A DNA stretch of 12,912 bases, from assembly GCA_934433485.1 (NCBI GenBank), contig CAKRZR010000027.1:1-12912 (forward strand). Reading direction: 5' to 3'. Source of the stretch: an uncultured Eubacteriales bacterium. GTDB lineage: Bacteria > Bacillota > Clostridia > Oscillospirales > CAG-272. The notes under the pieces are model-generated. The model ran no database searches. It was not told the DNA's origin and was given only the letters and a program-made list of their open reading frames with translations. Below are positions 1 through 7,275 of the stretch, piece by piece. Position numbers and translations under genes: made by a program. Every line of letters begins with the position of its first letter. Position 1 is the first letter of the stretch.

Positions 1-161
1 GTCAAGAGGTTTTTCAAACTTTTTTCAAGTTTTTTTCGCTCCGTTCCTTCGGAACCTTGCTTTTTCCCTCGCTTCGCTTCGACTTGTGCGCTGCTCTCTT
101 GCAGCTCCGATAGTATACCACATTCTCCGACCGTTGTCAAGTGGTTTTTCAAAGTTTTTTC
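1..161 (-). repeat. Imperfect 26-bp direct repeat, promoter-upstream A-tract element
   Basis: Positions 1-26 and 136-161 match at 24 of 26 bases. Read on the minus strand, each copy is an A-rich run with the form TTTGAAAAACCnCTTGAC, ending in the start of a -35 box. The copy at 136-161 leads directly into the promoter at 112-140. The copy at 1-26 would lead into a second -35 box whose last base lies just outside the window. This fits tandem promoters with A-tract (UP-like) upstream elements reading left. The segment between them also holds two short hairpins, at 43-55 (GTTCC/GGAAC) and 90-105 (GCTGC/GCAGC). The stable-RNA interpretation is inferred from promoter strength, and the target gene is not in the window. 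Confidence 0.6.
112..140 (-). promoter_or_regulatory. Strong leftward sigma-A-type promoter
   Basis: On the minus strand there is a perfect TTGACA -35 box (135-140), a 17-bp spacer, and TATACT (112-117) preceded by TGTGG, an extended -10. Transcription would start near 105 and leave the window to the left. The first transcribed bases form a hairpin (GCTGC at 90-94 pairs with GCAGC at 101-105). The promoter lies just downstream of the uracil-DNA glycosylase gene and points the same way, so it does not serve that gene. Confidence 0.7.
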
Positions 162-192
162 CGGATTTTTGGGATTTTCTTGCGGGAAGTCT

Positions 193-768
193 CTATTTCA
201 CCGAAAGATCCTTCCACCCTACGTAATCCGTCAGGTATTGGCGTACCTTTCGCATATCCTGATACATCGCTTCTTTCTTAGACGGATCATGAAGGATGGC
301 GGATGGATGATAAACTGCAGTCATTGCAAAGCTGCCTTTTCGAAGTAAGATTCCGTGCTCCTTAGTAATGCGATAATCCGGTTTGATCAGACGCATGGCA
401 GCGATTCTGCCAAGACAAACAATGATTTTCGGCTGAATCAGGCGCACCTGCTCCCGCAAATACGGCATGCAGGCATCCTGTTCTTCCGGAAGCGGATCGC
501 GGTTATGCGGCGGTCTGCACTTCAGAATATTGGCGATATAGACTTTTTCGCGCGGAATCGCAACCGCCTCCAGATACAAATCGAGCAGCTTGCCAGCAGC
601 ACCGACAAAGGGAATCCCGCTGCGATCCTCCTGTTCTCCCGGCGCCTCTCCGACAAAGAGCAGATCCGCATCCCGATTGCCCGTTCCGAATACGGTGTGG
701 ATTTTCGTTTGACACAGCGCACAGCGCGTACACCGATTGCAATATTCCGCAAGTGCATCCCACGTCAT
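193..768 (-). CDS. Family 4 uracil-DNA glycosylase (4Fe-4S)
   Basis: The 191-residue protein is a family 4 (thermophilic-type) uracil-DNA glycosylase, which removes uracil from DNA at the first step of base excision repair. The water-activating motif GEAPGEQED is at 40-48 and the minor-groove motif HPSAIL at 154-159. A cysteine-rich N-terminus (C10, C13, C16, C19) plus C84 and C100 supply the four ligands expected for the family's iron-sulphur cluster; C16/C19/C84/C100 is the likely set. Length is normal for the family. The ATG at 768 has an AAGG ribosome site about 8 bases upstream, and an extended -10 promoter is at 798-826. It is a single-gene unit, divergent from the 950 gene. I see no terminator after the stop codon. 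Family assignment is secure; the exact cluster ligands are inferred. Confidence 0.93.
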   Translation of the reverse strand: MTWDALAEYCNRCTRCALCQTKIHTVFGTGNRDADLLFVGEAPGEQEDRSGIPFVGAAGKLLDLYLEAVAIPREKVYIANILKCRPPHNRDPLPEEQDACMPYLREQVRLIQPKIIVCLGRIAAMRLIKPDYRITKEHGILLRKGSFAMTAVYHPSAILHDPSKKEAMYQDMRKVRQYLTDYVGWKDLSVK

Positions 769-797
769 AGTGAAACCTTCTTTCTATCTTTTCTTAT

Positions 798-826
798 AGC
801 ATACCACAAGAGAGGCGAAATGAAAA
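798..826 (-). promoter_or_regulatory. Promoter of the uracil-DNA glycosylase gene
   Basis: On the minus strand TTTTCA (821-826), a 17-bp spacer and TATGCT (798-803) preceded by TGTGG form an extended -10 promoter. The start would be near 791, giving a leader of only about 22 bases before the ATG at 768. The -35 box is weak (4 of 6), so the TG extension probably matters. Confidence 0.55.
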
Positions 827-887
827 GAGGCAGCGCGCATATTATCGATTTTTTTCCGCGGAAATTCTCTCTATGACGCCATTTTTC

Positions 888-916
888 TTGACAAATCCGC
901 GCGCGTGTGGTATCTT
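888..916 (+). promoter_or_regulatory. Promoter of the 950-3000 gene pair
   Basis: TTGACA (888-893) is followed by a 17-bp spacer and TATCTT (911-916), with TGTGG just ahead of the -10. The predicted start near 923 leaves a leader of about 27 bases before the ATG at 950. It lies back to back with the glycosylase promoter. Confidence 0.65.
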
Positions 917-949
917 ATTATCATTGACATCCATTAAATGAGGCAATCT

Positions 950-2395
950 ATGAGTGAATATGCGTATTGGCGGCAATACGGTCCGGATCTGACCTCGCTT
1001 GGCGTGATCCGCGGGACGATCGATCCCGACAACCGCTATTTCTGCACACCGGTCGGCGCAATCGTGTTTGGCTGGACAGGTGTGGACGGCATCCATTTCT
1101 GCAAGATCCGACGCTTTCGGGAGATGATTTTCGCGGTTTCTCCGGCAAACGCACCGGGAGAATATGTGCATCCGATCGCCAGAGATTTTCGCGATTTTCT
1201 GCGGCTGCTCATCACGCTTGGAGACGCGAATCTACTGGAGCAGGCATGGATGTGGGATCGCAGTCGGTTTATGACGGAGCGGAAGATAGTCGCCGCCGAA
1301 GAAAATCCGGAACGCGATGAGGTAATCCGCCGCCTTATCAAAAAATTTTCGCTGACACCGATGGAGGATCCGTACGGTTACATCCATTCTCTGCAGGACC
1401 GCTTCGACTATACGGCGATCCCCTATGACCCGGCTTTCTCGGAGGAATGTCTCCCGCAACCTTCTCCGGCGGAAACGCCGTGGCATGTAGTCTGTGCACC
1501 CGGCTTTTTCCCGCGCACGACAAGACAACAGCGCAGCACGGAATATCCCGTCCGCATCCCGTTTGTCATGGAAATTTTCGATGGGGAACCTGTGGATGCG
1601 CAAATCCTTTCCTATTATATATGTCACACAGGGATCGTAATTGATCTCTTTCTGGAGACGGACGATCCGACGCGCTCCATCCGCCCTACGCTGTCGGCAA
1701 ACAAGCGTACCATCTATAATTACAGCGGCTGCGCCTGCACGAATATCCCATACGCGAATGACGAAGAGACGGAAATTGACAGTGAAGCCGCGGCAGTATT
1801 TGCACATTACGGACTATCGGACAGACGCGGTCTGATACAGCGGTTCTGCTTTTTATGGAAAGACGGCGGCTGGCATCAGGAGCCCGCGCTGAAATCCTGT
1901 GTTCTGACACTGTGCTGGGAGCCTCGTTTCCGGGATATAGTCTCGTTTACCGTCCGCAGTGCCGGCGAGGTTGTTACGTTCTCTGATTTTTCTGGCATAT
2001 CGCATACACTGACCGTCGTGGATTGGGAAGCGCAAAATGTGCCGATACCCGCCTACAACCCTTTGTACACGCTTGCCATGCGGTACATCATCGATCCACC
2101 GCTTGCAAAGGCTCAGTATGTGCTCGCGGACGTATCGAAATTTGATGAGGACGCGGTACAGCTCTTGCTTGGCAAAAGCATGCGGGACGATATGTCCGCG
2201 ACAGCGATCGGTATCATCGGCGGCGCGGACGGTCCGACCGCGATCCTCATGGCGTCAAATGTACCGGATACCACCTTTTCCCGCGTACGCGCCCAACCCT
2301 TTGACAGTGCGGACTGGTGCCTGCGATTGTTAGAACCGGAAAGTACGCCTGTATCCATTGTGCTGCTTGCACCCAAAAAGGAGGCGCGCTCATGA
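950..2395 (+). CDS. Unrecognised 481-residue protein with a decarboxylase-beta-type IIGGADGPT motif
   Basis: I do not recognise the family as a whole. The ATG at 950 is chosen over the in-frame ATG at 938 because TGAGG (939-943) sits 6 bases before 950, while nothing resembling a ribosome site precedes 938. No signal peptide or clear membrane segment is visible, so the protein is probably cytosolic. Residues about 20-110 read like a SMI1/KNR4 (SUKH)-type fold (phrases VFGWTGVDGIHF and VHPIARDFRDFLRLL), a weak impression. The middle is mixed alpha/beta with a CAC cysteine pair. Residues 420-432 read IGIIGGADGPTAI, the signature of the sodium-pumping oxaloacetate/methylmalonyl-CoA decarboxylase beta subunit, where the Asp is known to be essential for sodium coupling; here it stands outside any such membrane protein. 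The stop overlaps the next start (ATGA), so the two products are probably made together. Confidence 0.85.
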   Translation: MSEYAYWRQYGPDLTSLGVIRGTIDPDNRYFCTPVGAIVFGWTGVDGIHFCKIRRFREMIFAVSPANAPGEYVHPIARDFRDFLRLLITLGDANLLEQAWMWDRSRFMTERKIVAAEENPERDEVIRRLIKKFSLTPMEDPYGYIHSLQDRFDYTAIPYDPAFSEECLPQPSPAETPWHVVCAPGFFPRTTRQQRSTEYPVRIPFVMEIFDGEPVDAQILSYYICHTGIVIDLFLETDDPTRSIRPTLSANKRTIYNYSGCACTNIPYANDEETEIDSEAAAVFAHYGLSDRRGLIQRFCFLWKDGGWHQEPALKSCVLTLCWEPRFRDIVSFTVRSAGEVVTFSDFSGISHTLTVVDWEAQNVPIPAYNPLYTLAMRYIIDPPLAKAQYVLADVSKFDEDAVQLLLGKSMRDDMSATAIGIIGGADGPTAILMASNVPDTTFSRVRAQPFDSADWCLRLLEPESTPVSIVLLAPKKEARS

Positions 2396-3000
2396 AGACG
2401 CAGCTTGCCTCTACCGATGAAGCACGCACTCTGGTGCGATGGCTGACGCCGCTTTTCTATCTGCAAATCGCGCAGTTTGTGCTCGGATATATGGGCAAAG
2501 ATACGGTGCTTGCCGTCCTGCCCTGGCTGCGCTACCCGGCGTCTGTCCTCTCTGCGTTATGCGGCGCCGGCATCACGGTTTGCCTCTGGATGTGCGCGCC
2601 GGTGTTGGATCGGTATCAGAAAGCGGCGATTTTCACCGGGCTCGGCGTATTCGCGGACACTGTCGTCCGCTTTTCGGAAAATACCTATGTGGATGCCATG
2701 GTCGGATATCCGTCGATTGTCATTGCTACCTTTGGGCTGTATTTGACCTACACCGCGCATGCCGCCGCTCTCGACAACCGGGACGCGAGACTTGCCGCAC
2801 GCTTCCGGGATCTGTGGAAATACACCCTTGTGATTGTGGTCGCCATGTTCCTCTCCCCATTCCTGGCACGTGCGTCGGGCATTCTGGCACTGCTGGTGCT
2901 CGTCGTATCCACCGCCGGGAACATCGGCGCAACCGTCTGCGCCATTGTCTCTCTGCGTCAGGCAATCCGGGTCTTTGCGCGTGACGGTATAGCGCGTTAG
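2392..3000 (+). CDS. Small polytopic membrane protein, coupled to the 950 gene
   Basis: The 202-residue protein is hydrophobic with about six predicted membrane segments near residues 16-35, 46-70, 78-94, 104-126, 144-158 and 161-188, with a short charged loop at 128-143. There is no signal peptide. I cannot assign a family. The ATG at 2392 overlaps the upstream TGA by four bases and has an excellent ribosome site (AAAGGAGG, 2377-2384, 7 bases before the start). Strong translation coupled to the upstream gene is expected. The arrangement suggests that the soluble upstream protein acts with, or is held at the membrane by, this one. A longer reading from 2317 would run inside the upstream gene without a ribosome site and is rejected. 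No terminator follows the stop. Confidence 0.85.
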   Translation: MKTQLASTDEARTLVRWLTPLFYLQIAQFVLGYMGKDTVLAVLPWLRYPASVLSALCGAGITVCLWMCAPVLDRYQKAAIFTGLGVFADTVVRFSENTYVDAMVGYPSIVIATFGLYLTYTAHAAALDNRDARLAARFRDLWKYTLVIVVAMFLSPFLARASGILALLVLVVSTAGNIGATVCAIVSLRQAIRVFARDGIAR

Positions 3001-3221
3001 CGGAAAAGCGCGAGAAATGGTTGAAATCGTGCGATGTACTGCCCGATCCTCTCTGTAGTAGAGCCAATCCTGTGGGATTTGCAACAATTCTACGTGCAGT
3101 AGAGGGTTTCTGCCCTATTCTCCACCAATGTGAGAGTTCGCTTTTCGCGTGGTGGAATCGGTGGCGCGGCAGTAGAATCGGCGAGACACAGGGAAATAGA
3201 GCCCGTCGAACCACCCGGAGG
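3001..3221. other. Non-coding stretch with several small hairpins
   Basis: No convincing gene lies between 3001 and the promoter at 3222. Several short inverted repeats follow one another: AATCC/GGATT at 3066-3079, AGGG/CCCT at 3103-3116, and CCACCA (3122-3127) with TGGTGG (3150-3155). The phrase AGTAGA recurs three times (near 3057, 3098 and 3171). None has a T-tract, so these are not ordinary terminators. No tRNA-like or known riboswitch pattern was recognised. It may be a decayed element or a structured leader or small RNA. Confidence 0.3.
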
Positions 3222-3250
3222 TTGCGTTTCGTGACACCATGTGCTATGCT
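3222..3250 (+). promoter_or_regulatory. Promoter of the hemolysin III family gene
   Basis: TTGCGT (3222-3227), a 17-bp spacer and TATGCT (3245-3250), preceded by TGTGC, form an extended -10 promoter. Only half of the -35 box matches. A start near 3257 gives a leader of about 32 bases. Confidence 0.5.
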
Positions 3251-3288
3251 GTGTTCAGAAAACAACACACGCAAGGGAGCACACAATA

Positions 3289-3963
3289 ATGATCGCACGC
3301 ACTCCACTGAAAGACAGAGTTTTACCGGATTACACCCGCGGCGAGGACATCGCCAATATGGTCACGCACATCATCGGCGGCGTACTTGGCATCGTCGTAC
3401 TGGTGCTGACCGTTCTCGTCTCCGCATTGCATCACAACGGCTGGGGCATCGTCTCCAGCGCCATCTACGGCACCTCCATGATCGCATTGTATTCCGTATC
3501 GAGTGTTTACCACGGTCTGCGTCCCGGTATGGGCAAGAAGGTCATGCAGGTCATCGACCACTGCACCATTTATCTTCTGATCGCCGGTACATATACGCCG
3601 ATTTTGCTCTCCGCCATCCGACCGACCGCACCGGCGCTTGCCTGGATCATCTTTGGCGTTGAATGGGGACTGGTCGCGTTCGCCGTTGTGTTCACCGCCA
3701 TTGACCACAACCGATATGCAAAGCTCTCCATGGTCTGCTACCTGGGGATGGGCTGGTGTATCATTCTGGTTCTGCGCGCCACGCTCGCCGCGCTCGGCGT
3801 ATCCGGTTTTCTCTGGATCTTAGCCGGCGGCATCGCGTACACCCTTGGCGCTGTTTTATACGGTATCGGGCACAGCCGCCATATCTTCCACACAATTTTC
3901 CATGTGTTCGTGGTCGCAGGCAGCGTATTGCAGGCGGTCGGCATTCTCCTGTACGCACTGTAA
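3289..3963 (+). CDS. trhA: Hemolysin III family / PAQR membrane protein
   Basis: The 224-residue integral membrane protein belongs to the hemolysin III (TrhA/YqfA) branch of the PAQR superfamily, whose members have seven membrane helices and an intramembrane metal site. Family marks are seen: E19 and H27 near the first helix, the SSVYH box ending in H75, the D90-H91 pair, and H201xxxH205 in the last helix region. H75, D90, H201 and H205 are the likely zinc site. Length is normal. The start at 3289 is set by AAGGGAG (3273-3279) 9 bases upstream and by homologous N-termini; a longer reading from 3241 overlaps the promoter. It is transcribed alone, from the promoter at 3222 to the terminator at 3985. 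Despite the name, the bacterial proteins are linked to membrane homeostasis rather than shown to be toxins. Confidence 0.93.
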   Translation: MIARTPLKDRVLPDYTRGEDIANMVTHIIGGVLGIVVLVLTVLVSALHHNGWGIVSSAIYGTSMIALYSVSSVYHGLRPGMGKKVMQVIDHCTIYLLIAGTYTPILLSAIRPTAPALAWIIFGVEWGLVAFAVVFTAIDHNRYAKLSMVCYLGMGWCIILVLRATLAALGVSGFLWILAGGIAYTLGAVLYGIGHSRHIFHTIFHVFVVAGSVLQAVGILLYAL

Positions 3964-3984
3964 AGTTTTTTAAATAACATGCAC

Positions 3985-4034
3985 GAATCCGTTTTCGTCC
4001 TCGGCAATGCGGGGCAGAACGGATTCTTTTGTTT
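3985..4034 (+). terminator. Rho-independent terminator after the hemolysin III gene
   Basis: A perfect 9-bp outer stem (GAATCCGTT at 3985-3993 with AACGGATTC at 4018-4026) encloses an inner CCTCG/CGGGG stem and is followed by TTTTGTTT (4027-4034). Confidence 0.85.
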
Positions 4035-4110
4035 ACCCGTCTTAACTTTGCATATGCTTTTCCGTATATGTATATTGCGTTTTACTCATAACATCCATGC
4101 AGATTTGGCA

Positions 4111-4139
4111 TTGACTTTACAGGCAGAACGTGCTACAAT
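4111..4139 (+). promoter_or_regulatory. Promoter of the first solute-binding protein gene
   Basis: TTGACT (4111-4116), a 17-bp spacer and TACAAT (4134-4139), preceded by TGC, give a near-consensus extended -10 promoter. The start is near 4146. The AT-rich stretch just upstream contains the palindrome GCATATGC (4050-4057), a possible regulator site but not one I can assign. Confidence 0.75.
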
Positions 4140-4187
4140 ACACAAGAAAAGGCAAAATTCATTTTTCTTATTCGGAGGGTTCTATCT

Positions 4188-5669
4188 ATGCGCAAAAAGC
4201 TCTGTATTTTCCTTGCACTGCTCATGACCGCCGCGTCTTTCGCATCCTGCTCCGGCAGCGGAAACGAGGAGAAGGACACCACGCCATCCGGCACGAATAC
4301 GGACACCACGGAAACCGAAACAGAGACGGAAACGGTCAATATTTACGACGAAGCCGCCGCCGCGCTGCCTGGCGAAAAATACGCGGACAAAACCTTTACG
4401 TTCCTGACCCGTGAGGAAGTATCCTTTGAAATCGACGTGGAGTCCTCCACAGGAGAGATCACGAACGACGCCGTGTACGACCGCAATATGAAAATTGAAG
4501 AGACCTACGGCATCAAGTTTGCCACAGTGCCCGTCGGCAACTGGGATGATGTGACAAACGCGCTGCAAGCCAGCGTTACCGCTGGAGACCACACCTACGA
4601 TCTCGCCGGTCAGGTGGACTTCAAGGTATACGCCGTGGTCGGCAATCAGCTCTGCGGCAACTGGCTCGATCTGCCGCACGTCGATCTTTCCAGACCATGG
4701 TGGGCGAACCTCGTGAACGACGCCGCCACCATCAACGGCAAGCTCTATACCGCCGCGGGCGACATCGCTGTTACGAGTATTTTGTACTCCGACTGTATGT
4801 TCTTCAACGCCGACCTCGCGGAGGACAACGGGCTCCCGGTCTCACTCCTGCAGGAAGCCGTTTTCAATAAGCAATGGACCATCGACTATTTTGACTCTCT
4901 GATCGCCGATCTGTACACCGACGTAAACGGCGACGGCGCGAAGGACGAGGACGACTTTTACGGATTCGCCGTATCTCCCGGAAACCCGTCGGACGGCTGG
5001 CTGACCGCCTTTGACCAGAACATCGTCGATGTCGACAAGAACGGCAATATCTCCATTACGCTGCTTTCCGACAAAACGGTCTCCGCGCTTGAAAAGATGA
5101 ACCGGATCCACTGGGAGGAACAGGGTGTATACAATCCGGGCGCATGGGATCTGGATATGGCGAGAATGCTCGTGAACCGCAACGCCATCTTCACGCTCGG
5201 TGTGTTCAATGACGCACGCACCAAACTTGCCGCCATGGAGGATGATTTCGGCGTACTGCCCTATCCGATGTGGGATGAAGCGCAGGGCGCGTACTATACC
5301 GGCGCGAATGATCAGTTCACGGTGCTTGTATTCCCCGTCGACACGCCGGAAACCGATTACGAATATCTCGGTACGATTCTGGAGGCACTCGCCATCGAAA
5401 GTGCCAGAACGGTTCGTCCGGCGTTCTACAACTCCGCGCTGAAGAACCGCTATTCCATGGACGCAAACACGGCGCAGATCATCGATATCATCATGGACGG
5501 TCGTCGTTTCGACTTCTCCTTCCAGTACGGCAACGACATCCTCGTACCGTATATGTTCCGCAACCAGATCATCGCAAAATCGAACGACATCGTCTCGACC
5601 TACGAAAAGAGTCAGAAAACCATCGAAACCAAGCTCGCAGCCATCGCCGGGTACTACGGACTCGAATAA
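4188..5669 (+). CDS. Extracellular solute-binding lipoprotein (ABC family 1 type)
   Basis: The 493-residue protein begins with a lipoprotein signal (MRKK, hydrophobic core, lipobox FASC with lipidated C21), followed by a disordered Thr/Glu linker at about 25-50 that spaces the domain from the membrane. The rest is a periplasmic-binding-protein fold of the sugar-binding family 1 type: an NDAVYDRN block at 93-100, a PWW block at 170-172 and AGDI at 190-193. The segment DVNGDGAKDEDD at 245-256 is a calcium-binding loop like those of EF-hands and dockerins, found in other solute-binding proteins. Start: ATG 4188 with GGAGGG 8 bases upstream. The gene is a single transcription unit and no ABC permease or ATPase is near. 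It is clearly related to the 5737-7206 product (same blocks, same order). The ligand is probably a sugar or oligosaccharide; this is inferred from the neighbours. Confidence 0.9.
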   Translation: MRKKLCIFLALLMTAASFASCSGSGNEEKDTTPSGTNTDTTETETETETVNIYDEAAAALPGEKYADKTFTFLTREEVSFEIDVESSTGEITNDAVYDRNMKIEETYGIKFATVPVGNWDDVTNALQASVTAGDHTYDLAGQVDFKVYAVVGNQLCGNWLDLPHVDLSRPWWANLVNDAATINGKLYTAAGDIAVTSILYSDCMFFNADLAEDNGLPVSLLQEAVFNKQWTIDYFDSLIADLYTDVNGDGAKDEDDFYGFAVSPGNPSDGWLTAFDQNIVDVDKNGNISITLLSDKTVSALEKMNRIHWEEQGVYNPGAWDLDMARMLVNRNAIFTLGVFNDARTKLAAMEDDFGVLPYPMWDEAQGAYYTGANDQFTVLVFPVDTPETDYEYLGTILEALAIESARTVRPAFYNSALKNRYSMDANTAQIIDIIMDGRRFDFSFQYGNDILVPYMFRNQIIAKSNDIVSTYEKSQKTIETKLAAIAGYYGLE

Positions 5670-5698
5670 CGCATGCAGGCATAAATTCGATGAAAATC

Positions 5699-5738
5699 GC
5701 GCGGCATCTCACAAAAATGAGGTACCGCGCGTTTTTTT
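5699..5738. terminator. Shared terminator between convergent binding-protein genes
   Basis: A 13-bp stem (5699-5711 with 5718-5730, one mismatch and one wobble pair) with loop CAAAAA is followed by seven T residues (5732-5738) on the plus strand. The minus-strand side has a weaker T-rich run (ATTTTC), so it may also end the opposite operon. Its T-tract overlaps the stop codon of the minus-strand gene. Confidence 0.88.
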
Positions 5739-7206
5739 ATTCTTCCGTAAAATTCTTCAGCGCGTTCTCGATCTTTTTTGCGATCACGCCGGATTTCTTT
5801 TCATACGTGGACATGAGATTGCCGGACTTGTAGGCGGCGGAGATCACATCGGAAACGCCGAAATCAAGGACGGTGGCAAGCTCGTACCGCACAGAGGAAC
5901 GTACCATATCGAGCATGGCGGCATCCTCCGGTGCGTCGGCGCGCTTTTTCTTCATCGTTGTCTCATAAAACGCTTCCACCAGCTCCTCGGACAGGTAGCC
6001 CCACGCTTCCATGGCGGCTCCGGTCAGCTCCGGCTGCTTCTGAATCGCGGAAAGTGCCCAGACCGGTGCGAACGGATCGATGAGGTGATAGTACTCGCTC
6101 CGGGTTTCGTCCAGCTTCGGATTCGGGACAATGCCGTAGCGGTTCTCCATATCGGCAAACTGCCGGATATCGTCCGCGCAAATGTCGATCATGAGCAGCT
6201 GACCCGCGGCAAACCGGGATCTGCCGTAGTCGTAGATGTGCGGGAACGCGGAGGTGTCCATATCCTTTGCCATCGCCGGATAGTCGAGCACATGCTCCTT
6301 GTCATCAAGCAGCGCCTTGACCTTTTCCAGCGCGGTCACGGTGTGCTCGTTCGCGAAGTCCACGACAGGCAGATCGCACTCGTCCTTGGTCGTATACAGC
6401 ACGCCGCAGCCTACAAGCAGAAACGTCGGCGATTCGTTGAGCAGACCGTAGCGGTCGTTTCCGTCCATTTTGCCGTCTCCGTTGACGTCCAGAGAAACGG
6501 TGCGCACGTATTCCGTCATTTTGTCCACCGTCCAGCCGCCGCTTTCCACAAGCGCGTACGGCTCCGTGAGTCCGTAATCGTTCCACATATCCTTGTTGAA
6601 GCAGAAGAAGCGCACGCAGCCGGATGTTTTCATCGTAATGTCGCCCGCCATCAGATACGCGCGATTCGCGAGAGACAGCTCCGCGGCGGCGTTTTCGTCC
6701 CACCATGGCATGGTCTCGTCAAAATACGGCATGTCGCGCCAGTTGTAGAAATAATTTTCCACAGCAAGGGGCGCGAGCGCGTACATTTCCTCGAGCACCA
6801 CGTCAAATTCGCCGCTGCCGCTCTGGATATCCGCCATGACAAACGCACGCGGATCGCCGTCCGCCTTCGCGTCGAGCTGGATATCGAGCTTCTCCTCCAG
6901 CGCGATATTCCGGTGGTAGACGGCGTCGTTCACCACTTCCCCGTTCAGACCGTCGGGCGCGGTCACATCCTTGCAGTTGTACGCGTTGCCGCCGAACCGA
7001 TAGAGCACCCGGAACGATGCGCCGCCGAATTTCTGCCCGTCCGACGACGGCTTTGGTCTGGACGGCGCGGTTTCCGTCTCCACAGTCTCCGTTTTCGTGG
7101 CGGAAGCGATTGTTTCCGTTTCGATTTTTTCAGTCGTACCACCGCAGCCGTACAGAGAGGACAGACACAGCGCGGCGAGTATACAGGATAGGACGCGTTT
7201 TTTCAT
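5737..7206 (-). CDS. Second extracellular solute-binding lipoprotein, paralogue of the first
   Basis: The 489-residue protein starts at 7206, where MKKR, a hydrophobic core and lipobox LYGC (C21) make a lipoprotein signal; GGAG lies 9 bases upstream. A longer reading from 7251 would put polar residues in front of the signal and is rejected. A Thr/Glu-rich linker covers about 24-50. Blocks shared with the 4188 product, in the same order, include VVNDAVYHRN (91-100), MPWW (166-169), AGDI (187-190), GGWTVDKM (223-230) and the calcium-type loop DVNGDGKMDGND (240-251). It follows the Gfo/Idh/MocA oxidoreductase gene with a 69-base gap and no visible promoter, so the two are probably co-transcribed. 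It likely captures the substrate, or a related glycan, that the oxidoreductase processes. No permease is encoded nearby. Confidence 0.9.
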   Translation of the reverse strand: MKKRVLSCILAALCLSSLYGCGGTTEKIETETIASATKTETVETETAPSRPKPSSDGQKFGGASFRVLYRFGGNAYNCKDVTAPDGLNGEVVNDAVYHRNIALEEKLDIQLDAKADGDPRAFVMADIQSGSGEFDVVLEEMYALAPLAVENYFYNWRDMPYFDETMPWWDENAAAELSLANRAYLMAGDITMKTSGCVRFFCFNKDMWNDYGLTEPYALVESGGWTVDKMTEYVRTVSLDVNGDGKMDGNDRYGLLNESPTFLLVGCGVLYTTKDECDLPVVDFANEHTVTALEKVKALLDDKEHVLDYPAMAKDMDTSAFPHIYDYGRSRFAAGQLLMIDICADDIRQFADMENRYGIVPNPKLDETRSEYYHLIDPFAPVWALSAIQKQPELTGAAMEAWGYLSEELVEAFYETTMKKKRADAPEDAAMLDMVRSSVRYELATVLDFGVSDVISAAYKSGNLMSTYEKKSGVIAKKIENALKNFTEE

Positions 7207-7275
7207 GATGCTATTCTCCTTTTTCGCGTATCGGTTGTTCGTCTGAGGCAAAGTGTTTCCGGATTTTCAGATTTT

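Noticed and set aside
938..949. Alternative ATG four codons upstream of the 950 start
   Set aside because: There is no ribosome site before 938, and its own bases form part of the site used by 950.
3001..3221. tRNA or known riboswitch in the hairpin-rich gap
   Set aside because: No cloverleaf, no GTTCRA T-loop and no riboswitch core that I recognise.
3289..3963. Hemolysin or virulence toxin
   Set aside because: The family name is historical; the sequence is a PAQR-type membrane protein found in most Firmicutes.
3979..4227. 82-residue reading after the hemolysin III gene
   Set aside because: It starts within the terminator, overlaps the next promoter and the next gene's start, and has no ribosome site.
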